Assembly (NCBI GenBank): GCA_036365145.1
Contig: JAEOAD010000026.1
Coordinates: 3,364,001-3,428,000, forward strand
Origin: Orientallactaga sibirica
Taxonomy: Eukaryota; Chordata; Mammalia; Rodentia; Dipodidae
DNA length: 64,000 nucleotides
Direction: 5' to 3'
The notes beneath the pieces were generated by a model. It ran no database searches. It worked only from the letters and a program-made list of their open reading frames with translations, and was not told the DNA's origin. The number at the start of each line of letters is the position of its first letter. Within the stretch, counting starts at the first letter, position 1. Made by a program: the position numbers and the translations under genes. Shown in pieces: positions 31,341 to 42,114 of the stretch.

Positions 31341-31857
31341 GTTAACCTTAAAAACCCAATGTTTATTACAAAGGTGAACCCCAACCCTTGTGATAGGCTT
31401 ATCGGTTGGATTTCTGGTAGCAGGCATGGGCTCCAGGGCCTCCAAACTTTTGGGGTTGGCAGTGATAGGAGTTACCTGCAGGGTGGGGTCAGACTGGGTG
31501 AAGATGTCTTTGATCTCCTTCTTGGATGCCTCAGCCACATATTTCTGGCAATGGGCCACCAGGGCTTTGGAATCAGATGTCATAGATCTGGGCCACATGA
31601 CCACCACCTTCACACAGATCCGGACGGCCACACTAGCAAAGTGCTCCTTTGCCAGAAGTGGAACAGGCTCCAGTCTCTTGTACTGCAGCGTGTGCTGTGG
31701 GGCTCGATCATCTCCAGGGGGCGTCTTTTCACCCGGATGAGGCCGTTTTGGCCATCTCCTTCCTGAACCAACTGGAGCGGACCCTTGGATGGCATGGTGG
31801 CAAGCGTAGCAGCTGCGAGCTCCTTGCCGCATGGCGCTGACACCAGACAAGAAAAGT
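31341..31857 (-). pseudogene. RPS16: RPS16 processed pseudogene
   Basis: Minus-strand retrocopy of the small-subunit ribosomal protein S16 mRNA. The start codon is at 31795-31793 (MPSKGPLQ), then [53 protein letters not shown] and YQKSNR with TAA at 31401-31399, as expected for the 146-residue protein. About 48 bp are missing after [11 protein letters not shown] (the VFGRKKTATAVAHCKR region). At least three frameshifts follow, near EMIEP, RVKGGG and TLLVA. The 5' leader (ggtgtcagcgccatgcggc...) and 3' UTR with AATAAA are kept and there are no introns. It is dead as a gene. Confidence 0.95.
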
Positions 31858-31884
31858 ATTTAAAATATTTTTATTTATTTACTT

Positions 31885-31915
<31 letters not shown>

Positions 31916-32083
31916 GGGAGAGAGAGTGTGTTGGGCACACTAGGGCCTCCAGCCACTGCAAATGAAATCCAGACACATATGCCAGCATGTGCATCTGGCT
32001 TACATGGGGTACTGGGGAATCGAACCTAGGTCCTTAGACTTTGCAGGCAAGTACCTTAACCGATGGGTTATCTCTCCAGCTCC
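31858..32083 (-). mobile_element. tRNA-derived SINE, antisense
   Basis: Abuts the 5' end of the RPS16 retrocopy. GA run 31890-31925, head ending ggttatctctccagctcc. Confidence 0.92.
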
Positions 32084-32628
32084 AACTTGGGGAGCTTGGA
32101 TGAGAAGCAGTTGCCATTAGGCAACCTCGGAGCTGGGTTCTGGGTTCCAGGAATGTCTCAGCCTGTGCTAGTGACCTGGTGGTGAGAACGCCCCGGGCCA
32201 TGTGGTTTCAGGCAACGATAAGAGTAGGGGGTCTCAGCCCCCCATCCCTGGCATTAATGGCTCTGTGGTTTCAGGGAGTCCAGCCTGGGCCATTCTCTGA
32301 GCGGCTCTCTTCCCAGGATTCCCAGCACATGTGGTAACTTGATAGCATTTAATTTAATTTTAAAGTGATTTTTCATATAGGCTTGTTGCCACAGAAGCCC
32401 TGGCCACCTCCTTGGGGCTGGAAATACATCTTGTGGCTCAAGACCAGCTCCTGGTCACCCAGGCCCCTTGGAGAGCCCTCAGCTTTCTGTGAAAAAATGC
32501 TGAGTTTGCTGTCTGTCCACTGGGCGTAATTACCTTTCTCTTCTCCAGAGCCACGCAGAAAAGGGCTGGAAGGCTGGACCAAGTTAGAGACTGACTCATA
32601 GCTCTCCCTCACGTACAGGCATCTACAG
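32084..32628. other. single-copy stretch, nothing recognised
   Basis: No repeat or exon supported. Confidence 0.4.
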
Positions 32629-32629
32629 A

Positions 32630-33266
32630 CTCAGCACAGGTGCATGCATGCGTGTGTACAGACAGATAAATGCATGCGTGTGTACAGACAGATAAATGCA
32701 TGCATGTGTACAGATAGATGCATGCACGCATGTGTACAGACAGATGCATGCATTAATGTGTACAGATAGGTGCAGGCAGGGCCACACAGGGCATGCACAC
32801 CATGTGGGCAGACAGACACCGGTAAAGCCACACAGGACATACACACACTTGCACAGATAGAAGTTTGCAGAGACACACAGGGCATTGTACATGTGTGTGC
32901 AGACAGAAGTTGGCAATGCTACCCAAGGCACGCATGCATGTGCACAGACAAGCCAGCAGAGCCACGTAGAGCATGCACATGGGTATGCACAATGTACATA
33001 TGCAGTGTACACATGCACACATGTATACACATGTAAGCAAACCCACATTCATCTGCAAAACACCATATTCCAGGCATGTGTACACATGCACACTCATATA
33101 CACACACAAGCAAGCTCACATGCACTTGCAAAATACAACATGCCACAGACATGTGTACATGGGTGCACACATGTACACACATGAGTGAACTCCCAGGCAC
33201 CTGCAAGACACAATATGCCACATGTGCACACCTGCACAGCAGAACATAGACACACGTGTGAAAATG
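32630..33266. repeat. CA/TG-rich minisatellite
   Basis: The left part (32640-32770) is built of ~25-bp units like tgcatgcatgtgtacagacagata. The right part (33030-33240) has ~67-bp units containing ctgcaaaacaccatattcc, ttgcaaaatacaacatgcc and ctgcaagacacaatatgcc followed by acatgtgtacac. Alternating purine-pyrimidine throughout. The open frames here are artefacts. Confidence 0.85.
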
Positions 33267-33267
33267 C

Positions 33268-33432
33268 GTGCTCAGTGTTTATAGTCTCCTGCCTCAAACA
33301 GTGGAGTGCAGAACAGTTGGCAGAATGCATCCGGGGACTCAGCCTCCTCAGCTACCGCGAGCACGTGAGCCCCAAAAGAGATTTCGATGATGCGTTTGCA
33401 ATGTTTAGAGTACGCATTTGAAATCCCTTTGA
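33268..33432. other. single-copy island inside the CA/TG satellite
   Basis: About 165 bp with no CA/TG character (gagatttcgatgatgcgtttgcaatgtttagagtacgcatttgaaatccctttgatc) between two arrays of the same kind. Could be an old unique segment or a conserved element. No protein recognised. Confidence 0.5.
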
Positions 33433-33745
33433 TCTGCAAAGACACGTACACACGCACAGTGCCCATATGCACCCGACAACACACATGCATGCCCGCGCAC
33501 AGACATATGCCCGTGCGCATGCATGGGGCAACACGCAGATGCATACATGTGGACACACACACACACACAATGCCATATGTCACAGACATGTATGCATGTG
33601 CACAGTTCACACAGCACACACACAGTGCACACAAACACACACGTACACACACAGTCCGCAGGGCAGTGCATAGAAGCAAGCACATTGTGCGCACACACAC
33701 AAAGGCCACGTGTGCACACACACACGTGTGGACATGCATGCAGCC
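33433..33745. repeat. CA-rich satellite, second part
   Basis: cacacgcac, catgcatgc and acacacacac mixtures continuing the array left of the island. Confidence 0.88.
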
Positions 33746-35328
33746 GTCTTCCTCACTCTTGCGGACTCATTGGCTCTAGCTAGCAGCCACACTCAGCTTT
33801 CAGCCTCCGGCACAGCGAGACCCGGAGGCCTGCCACATTTCTTTCCTCTTAAATTATTTTCTGTTTTGTTTCCTTGAAGCCTCATTTCACACATGCTCAA
33901 TCATTACAAGCCTTCTTCGTCTTCCCTATCCATGTGTCAGTTAATTGATTCATTGCATTTTGTTTTTGTCTCTAGTATACCACGTGTTCCTCACGAGGAC
34001 GGACGCGCAATAGGGAGACACACAGGCCTGACTGTCCTCAGAGAGTCAGAGAGGCTGCCAGGAGGAGAGGCATGCACAAGGGAACGCCCTCTGGGGACTA
34101 GAGAGGGTGACCGGGGGATCCTGGTAACCTCGGAGGACACACCTGTAAGAGAATGACACCATTTGCCAGGATAGTGATTCTAAGCCGAAAGGCAGAATGG
34201 AGCTGGAGAAGCAGTTGGTTCACCTAGACCTGCCCAGGGTCCCCTCCTCCTGTGACACAACTTCAGCTCCTTAGTTGATCAGACAGGCCTCCCTCCAGGC
34301 CATGCAGCTCAGAGCTCTGTTCAGCCAGGCCTTCCTTCACAACACACACCCCACAGTCCCATTCCAGCCTGCCTGGTAGTGCATTGGCTGTGACGTTCAA
34401 GTCCACCATGAGTGTGTGAAGTGCTCCACTCCCAGATCTGTCCATACCTACCCTCCCACCCATCCCCTTCAGATCAGCTGGGTGAGCAAGCTTACGTGCA
34501 CCAAGTGGAGGATGGAGAAGCCCCCAAAATGGAGGGAACATGGGTCTCTAAGTTTCTTATAGGAAACTCATCCCAAGAGCTGCCTGACCAAGGACATCCG
34601 GTACTGGACACTCAGGGCTAACCATGACCATCAGGGCCACTCCCATTGAGTCATTCTCGCGTGCTTAGGTTACATCAGCCCACGGTCTGAGCTGTCCTGC
34701 TGTCTGGCTGTGAGATGGCTGTCACTGGGACCCGGTGGGTGGCTGCTGTCCTGCTGCAGATGTGAACAGTGGCGGTACAGTCCTGTAGTGGACTCTACCT
34801 TCTCGACTACTGTGGGCATTTGGAAATGGCTGGACCAGTCTCGAATGTCCCCTGGTATCCCACGTTGGCTTCTTTGGCTGGGCCTGTCTCTACGTTCTAA
34901 CCTGGTTCTGGTTTCCGTCCCTTTGGCCCCATTTGTTGGGCACATGGAGACTATTCACAAAGTCCCCAAGCATGGCCGGCAATGGTCGTCCTCTCCCTTC
35001 CTGCCTGTCAGTGACAGTCCTTTAAATCATCGACACCCTATCCCAGCCATGCAGATGTGGGAGCCAGAGAGAAGGAAGTAGGCTTTTCCAGAGCTCTTCA
35101 CCCCGGAGGCAACTGAGGGGTCCCCAGAGAAAGCTACTAGTTGGGTAAAATCAGCTAATTTGGGTTCTTGAATGCTGATTGTGGGGCAGGTGTTGTTGGC
35201 TCCTTCCTGCTAACCTCTGTGGGGCACTGGCTGACAGGGGTCCCATTCTACACATGGCGCCCGCTCTGCAGAGCGGAGGTAATTTGCCCAAGGAAACTTT
35301 AAAATCATTTATTGGAATTAATTGCTTA
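33746..35328. other. single-copy stretch, no gene recognised
   Basis: 33840-33980 is AT-richer. Open frames of ~90-120 codons around 34260-35080 show no recognisable domain, and their composition is ordinary. No repeat seen. Confidence 0.45.
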
Positions 35329-35409
35329 GTATTATTTATGTTAACTTTTAGCTAGCATACAAAATAATGGGCTTCATTATGACATTTTTGTATATGTCTA
35401 TTGTTTCTT

Positions 35410-35609
35410 TTTTATTAATTTGCAAGATAAAGAGAGAGAGAGAGTGTGTGTGTGTGTGTTAGTTCACTAGGGCCTCCTGATGCTGCAAATAAACTCCAGA
35501 CACATGCACCACTTTGAGTGTCTGGCTTTAAGTGGGTACTAGGGAATCAAACTCAGGCGTCAGGCTTTAGAAGCCAGCACCTTAACTGCTGAGCCATCTC
35601 TCCAGCCCC
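35410..35609 (-). mobile_element. tRNA-derived SINE, antisense
   Basis: GA then GT runs 35431-35458, head ending ccatctctccagcccc. Inserted in the L1. Confidence 0.9.
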
Positions 35610-35621
35610 ATGTATATTATT

Positions 35622-35793
35622 ATTATTATTTTTGGTTTTTTCATTTTTCGGTTTTTCAAGGTAGGGTCTCACTCTAGCCCAGGCTGACCTGGAATTCACT
35701 ATGTAGTCTCAGGGTGGCCTCAAACTCATGGCAATCCTCCTACCTCTGCCTCCCAAATGCTGGGATTAAAGGCGTGCGCCACCACGCCTGGCT
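35622..35793 (-). mobile_element. B1 SINE, antisense
   Basis: cggtttttcaaggtagggtctcactctagccc, end gcgccaccacgcctggct. ccatgtat occurs on both sides (35607-35614 and 35795-35802), a likely target duplication. Confidence 0.94.
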
Positions 35794-36364
35794 CCCATGT
35801 ATGTTATTTTTAATCAGCCTTTCTGGTCCCCTTTTTCCTTCCCACTGTTTCCCGTCCTGGTTTTGTGGTTCTGCTTCAGGGACATCCTGTCTGTGCGCCA
35901 TGTCATCCTCTCTTGTTCTTCCCACTCCTCATTTTTGAATCCCCCCTTCCCCATGGCTCCCCTTCTACTTTCACATCATGGACATATATGAACACACATG
36001 TAATGTACATGCATGTCCATCCATCCATCCATCCATACATCCATATATAATTCTAGAATCCATGCGTGGAAGCAAACATGACATTTGTCTGTCTGAGTCT
36101 GGCTTGTTTCACTTAACGTGATGATCTCCGCTTCCCTCCATGTCCCTGCAGGTGACAAGGTTTTGTTTATTTTTATGGCCCCAGTAAAACTCCAACGAGT
36201 GTGTACACCATGTTTTATTTATCAGTTCATCGGCTGAAGCTAGGATTTGAGCACGCTCACTGTTTCTCTCCTCACCTCTGGTGTCATGTCGGGTTTGTCA
36301 CCCTCGCTGTGAGCCTGACAGAACGGACCTAGGTGTACGGCGGTCTTTTTTTTTTCTTTTCACT

Positions 36365-36935
36365 GGCGCTGGCATATCCAACTAGAGACACCACCATTCC
36401 ATTAGCTCCAGCGAGGGGTTCTTCATACAAGGTTGAGCTTCAATAATTCTCTTTAAAGTTACAGACAAATGTATGCTTAATTATATTTGCATATGAAAAA
36501 TAGGGTCTAATTAGTTTGATTGATTATTATTTTAACCCTAATGGCATTTTGAGTATCTGTCCCAACTAACAGCAACTGCGTCACTAATAAATCACCGAAT
36601 TTTTATAGCATGGTCCACTGAGCTGCCTTATGAAATATATTTTATTAATATCCTGGAATGTATTGAAACTGATACAAGTCAAACAACTCCTCATTTATTA
36701 AGCTGTTTAAATGTCAGTTTTATACAAGAGTAATAATACAGCAAATATGTTCACTTGGAAGACATCAGTAGACCATGAGCACCTGAGATATTAGTTATGT
36801 TCGAAAATATATTATGGAGATAAAAGTCCAATTATGTCATTCATTACATTAAATAAATCTATTCTGACTAACATAAACGCTGCACATTAGCAAATGTACT
36901 TTCTTGCAAACTTTTTAATTGTCTGGGATTGATTT
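36365..36935. promoter_or_regulatory. strong candidate conserved non-coding element
   Basis: About 570 bp, distinctly AT-rich and free of any repeat I know. It holds TAATTA cores at 36478-36483 and 36508-36513 and an octamer ATTTGCAT at 36485-36492, within ~35 bp of each other. Many further ATTA words follow, for example gtttgattgattattattttaaccc. Homeodomain and POU proteins bind such words, and developmental enhancers have this texture. Function and conservation are inferred, not shown. Confidence 0.45.
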
Positions 36936-38366
36936 CCAGGGTACAGCGGGGAAGGAGAGCCCGGCTTTCCCAGGTGACCTTTGGGGACATGGAAGCATTG
37001 GGATCCTGTGCTCAGTTTTCCTTATGACAGGCCAGGGTCACCTTGCCCACCGAGGGTTCCTTGACTGTGGCTTCTGGGACATCTCCAAGGCTGGAGTTCG
37101 GGACAGGGCTGTTCCTTCATGTACTCCCTCAAGGTCCTGAAGAGAGGGGACACAGCTGCAAAGGCAGGTAAGGATGCAATCTCCCACGGAACTGACCAAG
37201 ACCTGAGCAGGCTGCTGGGGTGGGGATGCCACAGGCAGGGTTCCTGTGTGGGGAAGGGAGGGACAATGGTACTGAGGACACAGTGAAGAGACTGTGTCAT
37301 CGCTGGCTCCTGGGCAGAGGGGCCAGCAGGTACAAAGGCACTGAGGTCAAAACATGCTTGGCCAGTGTGCAGGCTGGAGGGCAGGAGGACAGCAGAGGGA
37401 CAAGTAGGTGGGCACGCAGCCCCTGCAGGCAGAGAAAGGGAGTTTGGGGCTATTTTTGGTGTGCTGGGGGCCATGGCAGAGTTGGCCTCAGGAGAGGGAG
37501 CTGATCCCTTTTCCAACGTGCCAATGCCCCCGATAGTGCTGGAGGGGACTGGTCTGTGGGGGACTAGGCTGGTTGCAGGGAGTCAGGAAGGATTCAGCTG
37601 GTGGCATCAGGGGAGCAGCCATCGGGGTGGGGGAGGAAGGGATCTGACATTTCAGGATGCTGTTGAGGTCGAGTTGACGGGCTAGACTGATGGATGGGAT
37701 GTCAGAGCCAAGGACACCCCAGAGCCTTCTCCGAGCTTCTGAGTGGGGACATAGGAGGTTTGAAGTTAGAAAGACGGGTGGGGTGGCCATCTTGCTGTTT
37801 CAATTTAGGCAGTTTATGTATCTCTCTGATCCTTGGCTTCTCCATCTATTTGTGGATGGAATGATTGGGGAGTCACACCAAGAGCTTATGTGTTTGTTTG
37901 TTTCTTCACTTATTTTGAAATCTCAACAGCTCCAGTGGCCAGCCATGTTGGAAGGCCACTTTCCCAGTCTCTTTCCAAGCAGCTGGGGAATATTGAGGCC
38001 CAAGGGAGAGACAAGACTTGCAAATCAATGCATAACCAATTAACAGGAGCGTGGGACTCCTGGCTCCCAGCCTCTTGTTCTTTCCTTGTCACAGACTGGC
38101 TTGTGGCCACAGTAGCAGCCGGCAGGCTGGAGTCCTGGGTAGGCAGGGCCCAGCCATTGCAGGTCAACCAAGTTTAGGAACGTTTGGTGGGGCGGGGAAA
38201 ATGTCGGAGGTGGAGAGTAGGAGCAAGGAGGTCAGCCCATGAGCTCTGTCACCCTGCAGTGCAACCTTGCAAAGTTCACAGACTCTCTCTGATCCTTGTC
38301 TTCTGGGAGTGGGGGTCTGATATTGGAAGTTTCTTCACAGAATGTAACAAGGCAGAAGTGAATTTT
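36936..38366. other. single-copy stretch with an L2-like fragment
   Basis: 37310-37400 (gccagcaggtacaaaggcactgaggtcaaaacatgcttggcc) resembles a conserved LINE-2 segment. 37780-37870 and 38210-38300 contain MIR-like words. No gene recognised. Confidence 0.5.
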
Positions 38367-38394
38367 GTTTGTTTTTATTTATTTATGTGCAAGA

Positions 38395-38437
<43 letters not shown>

Positions 38438-38459
38438 CACATGCCATCTCTCCAGCCCC
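38367..38459 (-). mobile_element. tRNA-derived SINE, antisense, large internal deletion
   Basis: Tail and GA run (38395-38433) join directly to the last 17 bp of the head (ccatctctccagcccc). Only the two ends of the element remain. Flanked by agaagtgaatttt at 38354-38366 and 38460-38472. Confidence 0.92.
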
Positions 38460-38473
38460 AGAAGTGAATTTTA

Positions 38474-38726
38474 TTTTATTTTTTTATTATTTTTTTTGGA
38501 GAGAGAGACAGAGAGAGAGACAGAGAGGAAGACAGAGTTGGGCGCTCCAGCAGTGTCTCAGCTGCTGCGAAGGAAATCCAGATGTGTACGCCCCCTTGTG
38601 GTCAAGTGTGGCATTGCACCCTTGCATCACTTTGCATCTGGCTAAACGTGGGACCTGGAGATTGGAACCAGTGTTCTTAGGCTTAGGAGGCAGGCGCCTT
38701 AACCCCTAAGCCATCTTTCCAGCCCC
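38474..38726 (-). mobile_element. tRNA-derived SINE, antisense, long subfamily
   Basis: Insert gtggtcaagtgtggcattgcacccttgcatcac. Flanked by agaagtgaatttta at 38460-38473 and 38727-38740, the same target word as the preceding SINE. Confidence 0.95.
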
Positions 38727-38740
38727 AGAAGTGAATTTTA

Positions 38741-39478
38741 GTGTGAGGTGCTTAGCCCTGCTACTCACTGGCCATCATAGCAGTGTAAATTTGGCTGATA
38801 CCCAGTGGTGGCCTGTGTTAGGAAGCCAAGTGGGAAGAAAGACATAAAACTTTGGAGTTACACTGATCTGGGTGCAAATCCCACTTTGTTGCTATAGAAA
38901 TCTAGGAAGGCCTTCTACCTTTCAGAGCCTGTGTCCCTCACTACTGGTGGGATGTGGGGGTGGGGGAGGCCTGGAGTCCTAACATACCTGTGTAGCATGG
39001 GTTCATGGATTTGAGAAAAATATATACAGTGTCCCAGTACTGGGTGTTGTTGAAATTCCAACCCAGTTTCCAGTCACTGCCCCAAATCTCAAGCAGGTGT
39101 AAGAGCCTCCAGAAGCTACCAGGAGCTGGTGAGGGTTGCCAAGTGGGTGGTCATGGTGGTGGTGGTGGTGGGGAGAAGTCTCCATTCTCTCCTAGGCTTA
39201 CTAACTCACTGTGTGACCTTGTATGAGCCTCTCACCCTCTCTGGCCCCTATTGCCTCCTGTGTGAAACGAGGAGTGGTTTGCTGAATCCCTAAGGTCTCT
39301 TTCAGAGCTTTTTTTTTTTTTTTAAACAAAGAATCGATGATTGGAAAGGCCTGTGGTTAATGAGAGACCACCCCCTCCCCGCAGGGACCAGACCCTCCCC
39401 AGCCTTCTGGAAGAAATAAAACAAGAAGAAGCATCAGAAATTGCAGGGCCCGAGGCCTTTGGAGTGGGTATCTGCTTT
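38741..39478. other. single-copy stretch with MIR fragments
   Basis: 38850-38980 (tttggagttacactgatctgggtgcaaatcc) and 39185-39300 (actaactcactgtgtgaccttgtatgagcctctcacc) are recognisable MIR pieces. Short GGT run 39149-39169, T run 39307-39322. Confidence 0.6.
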
Positions 39479-39479
39479 T

Positions 39480-39745
39480 GTATCAACCTTGATTGAAATT
39501 CCTCTGCCAAGGCTGCCGTCCCCACCATCAATGCCTTAATTAGAAATTAGGACAGTCACATTGGCATAAATTAAAGCCGACTAAAGATGATTAACAAAGT
39601 AATTCAAGAAATCATTAAATTAAACCTTTGTGCCAAAGTCCTCTGCTGATCTATCACAAATTTGGGCTGCTAATGAGGTCTTAATTAGTAAGTTAGGTCG
39701 AAATAATTCATGCCATTCACTTTGAAGACAGCCCTCTCCTTCTTC
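39480..39745. promoter_or_regulatory. strong candidate conserved non-coding element
   Basis: Repeat-free AT-rich block with TAATTA at 39537-39542 and 39682-39687, plus cataaattaaagccg, gatgattaacaaagtaattc and cattaaattaaacctttg. Four or more ATTA/TAAT words occur in 150 bp. Same texture as 36365-36935. Inference from composition and motifs. Confidence 0.45.
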
Positions 39746-41488
39746 TACTCTCCCTGGCTTTTTGCATCCAGACCCCCTCCCCACAATGTAAATTTATCAG
39801 GGGCTATGGACAGACTATGGACATTGCAGACAAATGACAGCGTCACTCTGATGAACAAATCCACAGGGCACCGGATGTGTTTGTCTTGAGGTTCCAGATG
39901 ATGTTAGGCAGAAGGGGAAAGACCAGTCCTTGGTCCTCAAATGATGGAGAAAAAAGTTTTGGATTCTGAGCTTGGGAATCAGAAGGGATACCTGAAGGGT
40001 GGAGAGTGTGTGTGGGGAGGGGTCATAGGGTAAGCTGAGGTGTCCTGAAAGAGGGTCCACTCCTACCGTCATTTTGTGACCATTCCTCTCGTCCATGGCA
40101 AGCACAGTATCCAGCGGATCTGCTCATGCTCCCTGAACACTGAGCAGGGGCTCAGAGACATGCATTCACTTGCCCAGGATTACACAGCCCTGAAAGCCAG
40201 AGCTGGAATCTGATGCAGATTCCAAAGTCCAAGTGCCTCTGCCAAGCTCTCTGTTCCCACCAGATGTCTGGTTGGCAGGGTGGATGGGTACGTGGGCTTG
40301 TGGTAAGAATTTGCTGGAAGGGAGAGTTGGTGGTAGTGGACCATTTACAGAGACAAGCATGATGACTGGCTGATGTTATAGCCAGATGGGACTGGGGGAC
40401 CTGGAAGACTTTGGAGTCAGGAGACCTGGCATTGACACCTGGTTATGCAAACTCCCAGCTGTGTGGTCTTGAGCCAGTGGGTTCTACTCTCTGAGCCTCT
40501 GTAATATGGGTGCAATTAATATCAACTTGTGTGGGATTTGTGAAGGCTCAATGAAGTCATATGAGAAATGTGCCTTGTACTTGGTGGTTGTCTAATAAGC
40601 GATTCCTTCCCTTCCCTTTTCAGTGGTTGCCTGGGGGTTCAGTTGGCTTTTGCTGTGCTTCCCCATGGAACTCAATGGTTTTTCTATCAGGATGCAGATG
40701 GGGCTGTGTTCAGCTGGGCGGCTCTTCTGCTGGCTGCAGCTGTCTGGAGTCAAGAGTTTCCTATCAGCTTCTGGTTGCCAGAGTGGCTCCACCATTGGGA
40801 TCAGCTGTGGGAGGGGGAATAGGAGCGACTAGACCTTGTGTTAGTCAGAAGACTAGCTGGGATGGGCACTCCCTGCCATGTAAGAATTACAAACACAGCA
40901 AGGGGCCAGCACCAGATCAACCTGGCTCCAGATGTTACTTCTACCATGTCCCCTCTCCTCTCCCAGATTATGTCCATGACCCAAACCCAGGAACTGTCCT
41001 TGTGTTCCCTTTCTGGCAAAAGGGGCTTTGTGGTTGAGATGGGAGATGATCCTGGATATAGGCAACACCCAAGGGTGCCATCTCAAGTGTCTTTCTAAAA
41101 GGAAGGCAGAGGGTTCTACCAGAGAGGACATGGGATTTGATAGTAGGGGCAGAGGTTACTGGAAGAATGACCTTTGTAGATGGGAGATGGGGCCACAAGC
41201 CAAGAGTTCCAAGCAGTCCCCCTCCTACCCAGGGTCCCTAGCAGGACCCAAACCCTGGGGAAACAGCCTCTTAGCCTGAATTTCTAAATTCCACAATGAG
41301 AACACATTTGTGTTCTTTATACCAATTAGTTTGTGGTCATTTGTCACAGGATCTGTGGGAAATAGGGGAAAGCAAGTCAGGGCCATAGGCCCAGGCTCAA
41401 AGACCCTGTGCTTTGGTGGGCAAAGGGATATGAAGCCACCTGGAGCAGAGGTGTGTATGTGGCCAGGATAACTCCATTAAGGACAATA
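39746..41488. other. single-copy stretch with a MIR element
   Basis: 40400-40560 is a near-complete MIR (ttggagtcaggagacctggcattgac... gtgtggtcttgagccagtgggttctac... tctgagcctctgtaatatgggtgcaat). 41285-41360 is AT-rich. No gene recognised in the open frames around 40560-41280. Confidence 0.6.
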
Positions 41489-41489
41489 A

Positions 41490-41734
41490 TTCTTATTTTA
41501 TTTATTTTTTAATGCTTATTTAGTTTCATGCAGAAAGAAATGAGAGAGCGAGAGAGAGAGAGGGAGAGGGAGAAAATGGGTGCACCAGGGCCTCTAGCCA
41601 TTGCAAACAAACTCCAGACTCGTCCGCTACCTTGTTCATCTGGCTTTACATGGGTACTGGAAAACTGAACCTGGTTCCTTATGCTCCATGCTCAGCAAGC
41701 AAGTGCCTTAACCGCTAAGTTATTTCTCCAGCTC
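41490..41734 (-). mobile_element. tRNA-derived SINE, antisense
   Basis: cattgcaaacaaactccagactcg body. The head has a small insertion (tatgctccatgctcag) and ends ttatttctccagctc. Confidence 0.9.
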
Positions 41735-41814
41735 AAGGATGGTAATTCTAATGGCACACATTGACCCCGGCAGAGAATTCAGGTGGTGTGCATAGCACAC
41801 GTTCACAATCTTCT

Positions 41815-42022
41815 TTTCATGTGCATGTGTGTACACATGAACGTGGGGGCCAGAGAATAATCTCTGTGTCATTCCTCAGGAAAATGGTCCACCTTTTTTA
41901 AAGACAACGTTTCTTATTGGTCTAGAGCTCACTAATTAGCCTAGACTAGCTATCCAGTAGGATCCAGAAATTCTCCTGTCTCTATCTCCCCAGCACTTGG
42001 AATACAGGAGCATGCCACCATG
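41815..42022 (-). mobile_element. B4-like composite SINE, antisense
   Basis: gtgtgtacacatgaacgtgggggccagagaataatctctgtgtc, then a B1-like middle ending gcacttggaatacaggagcatgcc. Confidence 0.45.
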
Positions 42023-42114
42023 TATATCTGGCTTATATGGGTACTGGGGAATCAAACCTGGGTTCTTAGGCTTTGCAGGCAAGCACCTTAACTGCTAAGC
42101 CATCTCTCCAGCTG
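42023..42114 (-). mobile_element. tRNA-derived SINE head, antisense
   Basis: atctggcttatatgggtactgggg through ccatctctccagct. The tail half is missing. Confidence 0.85.

Larger units (their letters stand above)
35330..36335 (-). mobile_element. LINE-1 3' UTR, antisense, split by a SINE and a B1
   Basis: The pieces 35330-35409 (ttagctagcatacaaaataatgggcttcattatgac) and 35795-36335 (cccactgtttcccgtcc... gtctgagtctggcttgtttcacttaacgtgatgatctccgc... aaaactccaacgagtgtgtacacc) follow the order of the reversed rodent L1 3' region as remembered. A (CCAT)n run lies at 36017-36044. Confidence 0.75.

Noticed and set aside
31308..31850. 180-codon minus-strand open frame as a possible gene
   Set aside because: It is the RPS16 retrocopy read across frameshifts and its 3' UTR, plus SINE sequence. 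The real reading frame is broken.
32623..33792. Cys/Val- and His/Thr-rich open frames of 80-155 codons on both strands
   Set aside because: They are translations of the CA/TG satellite.
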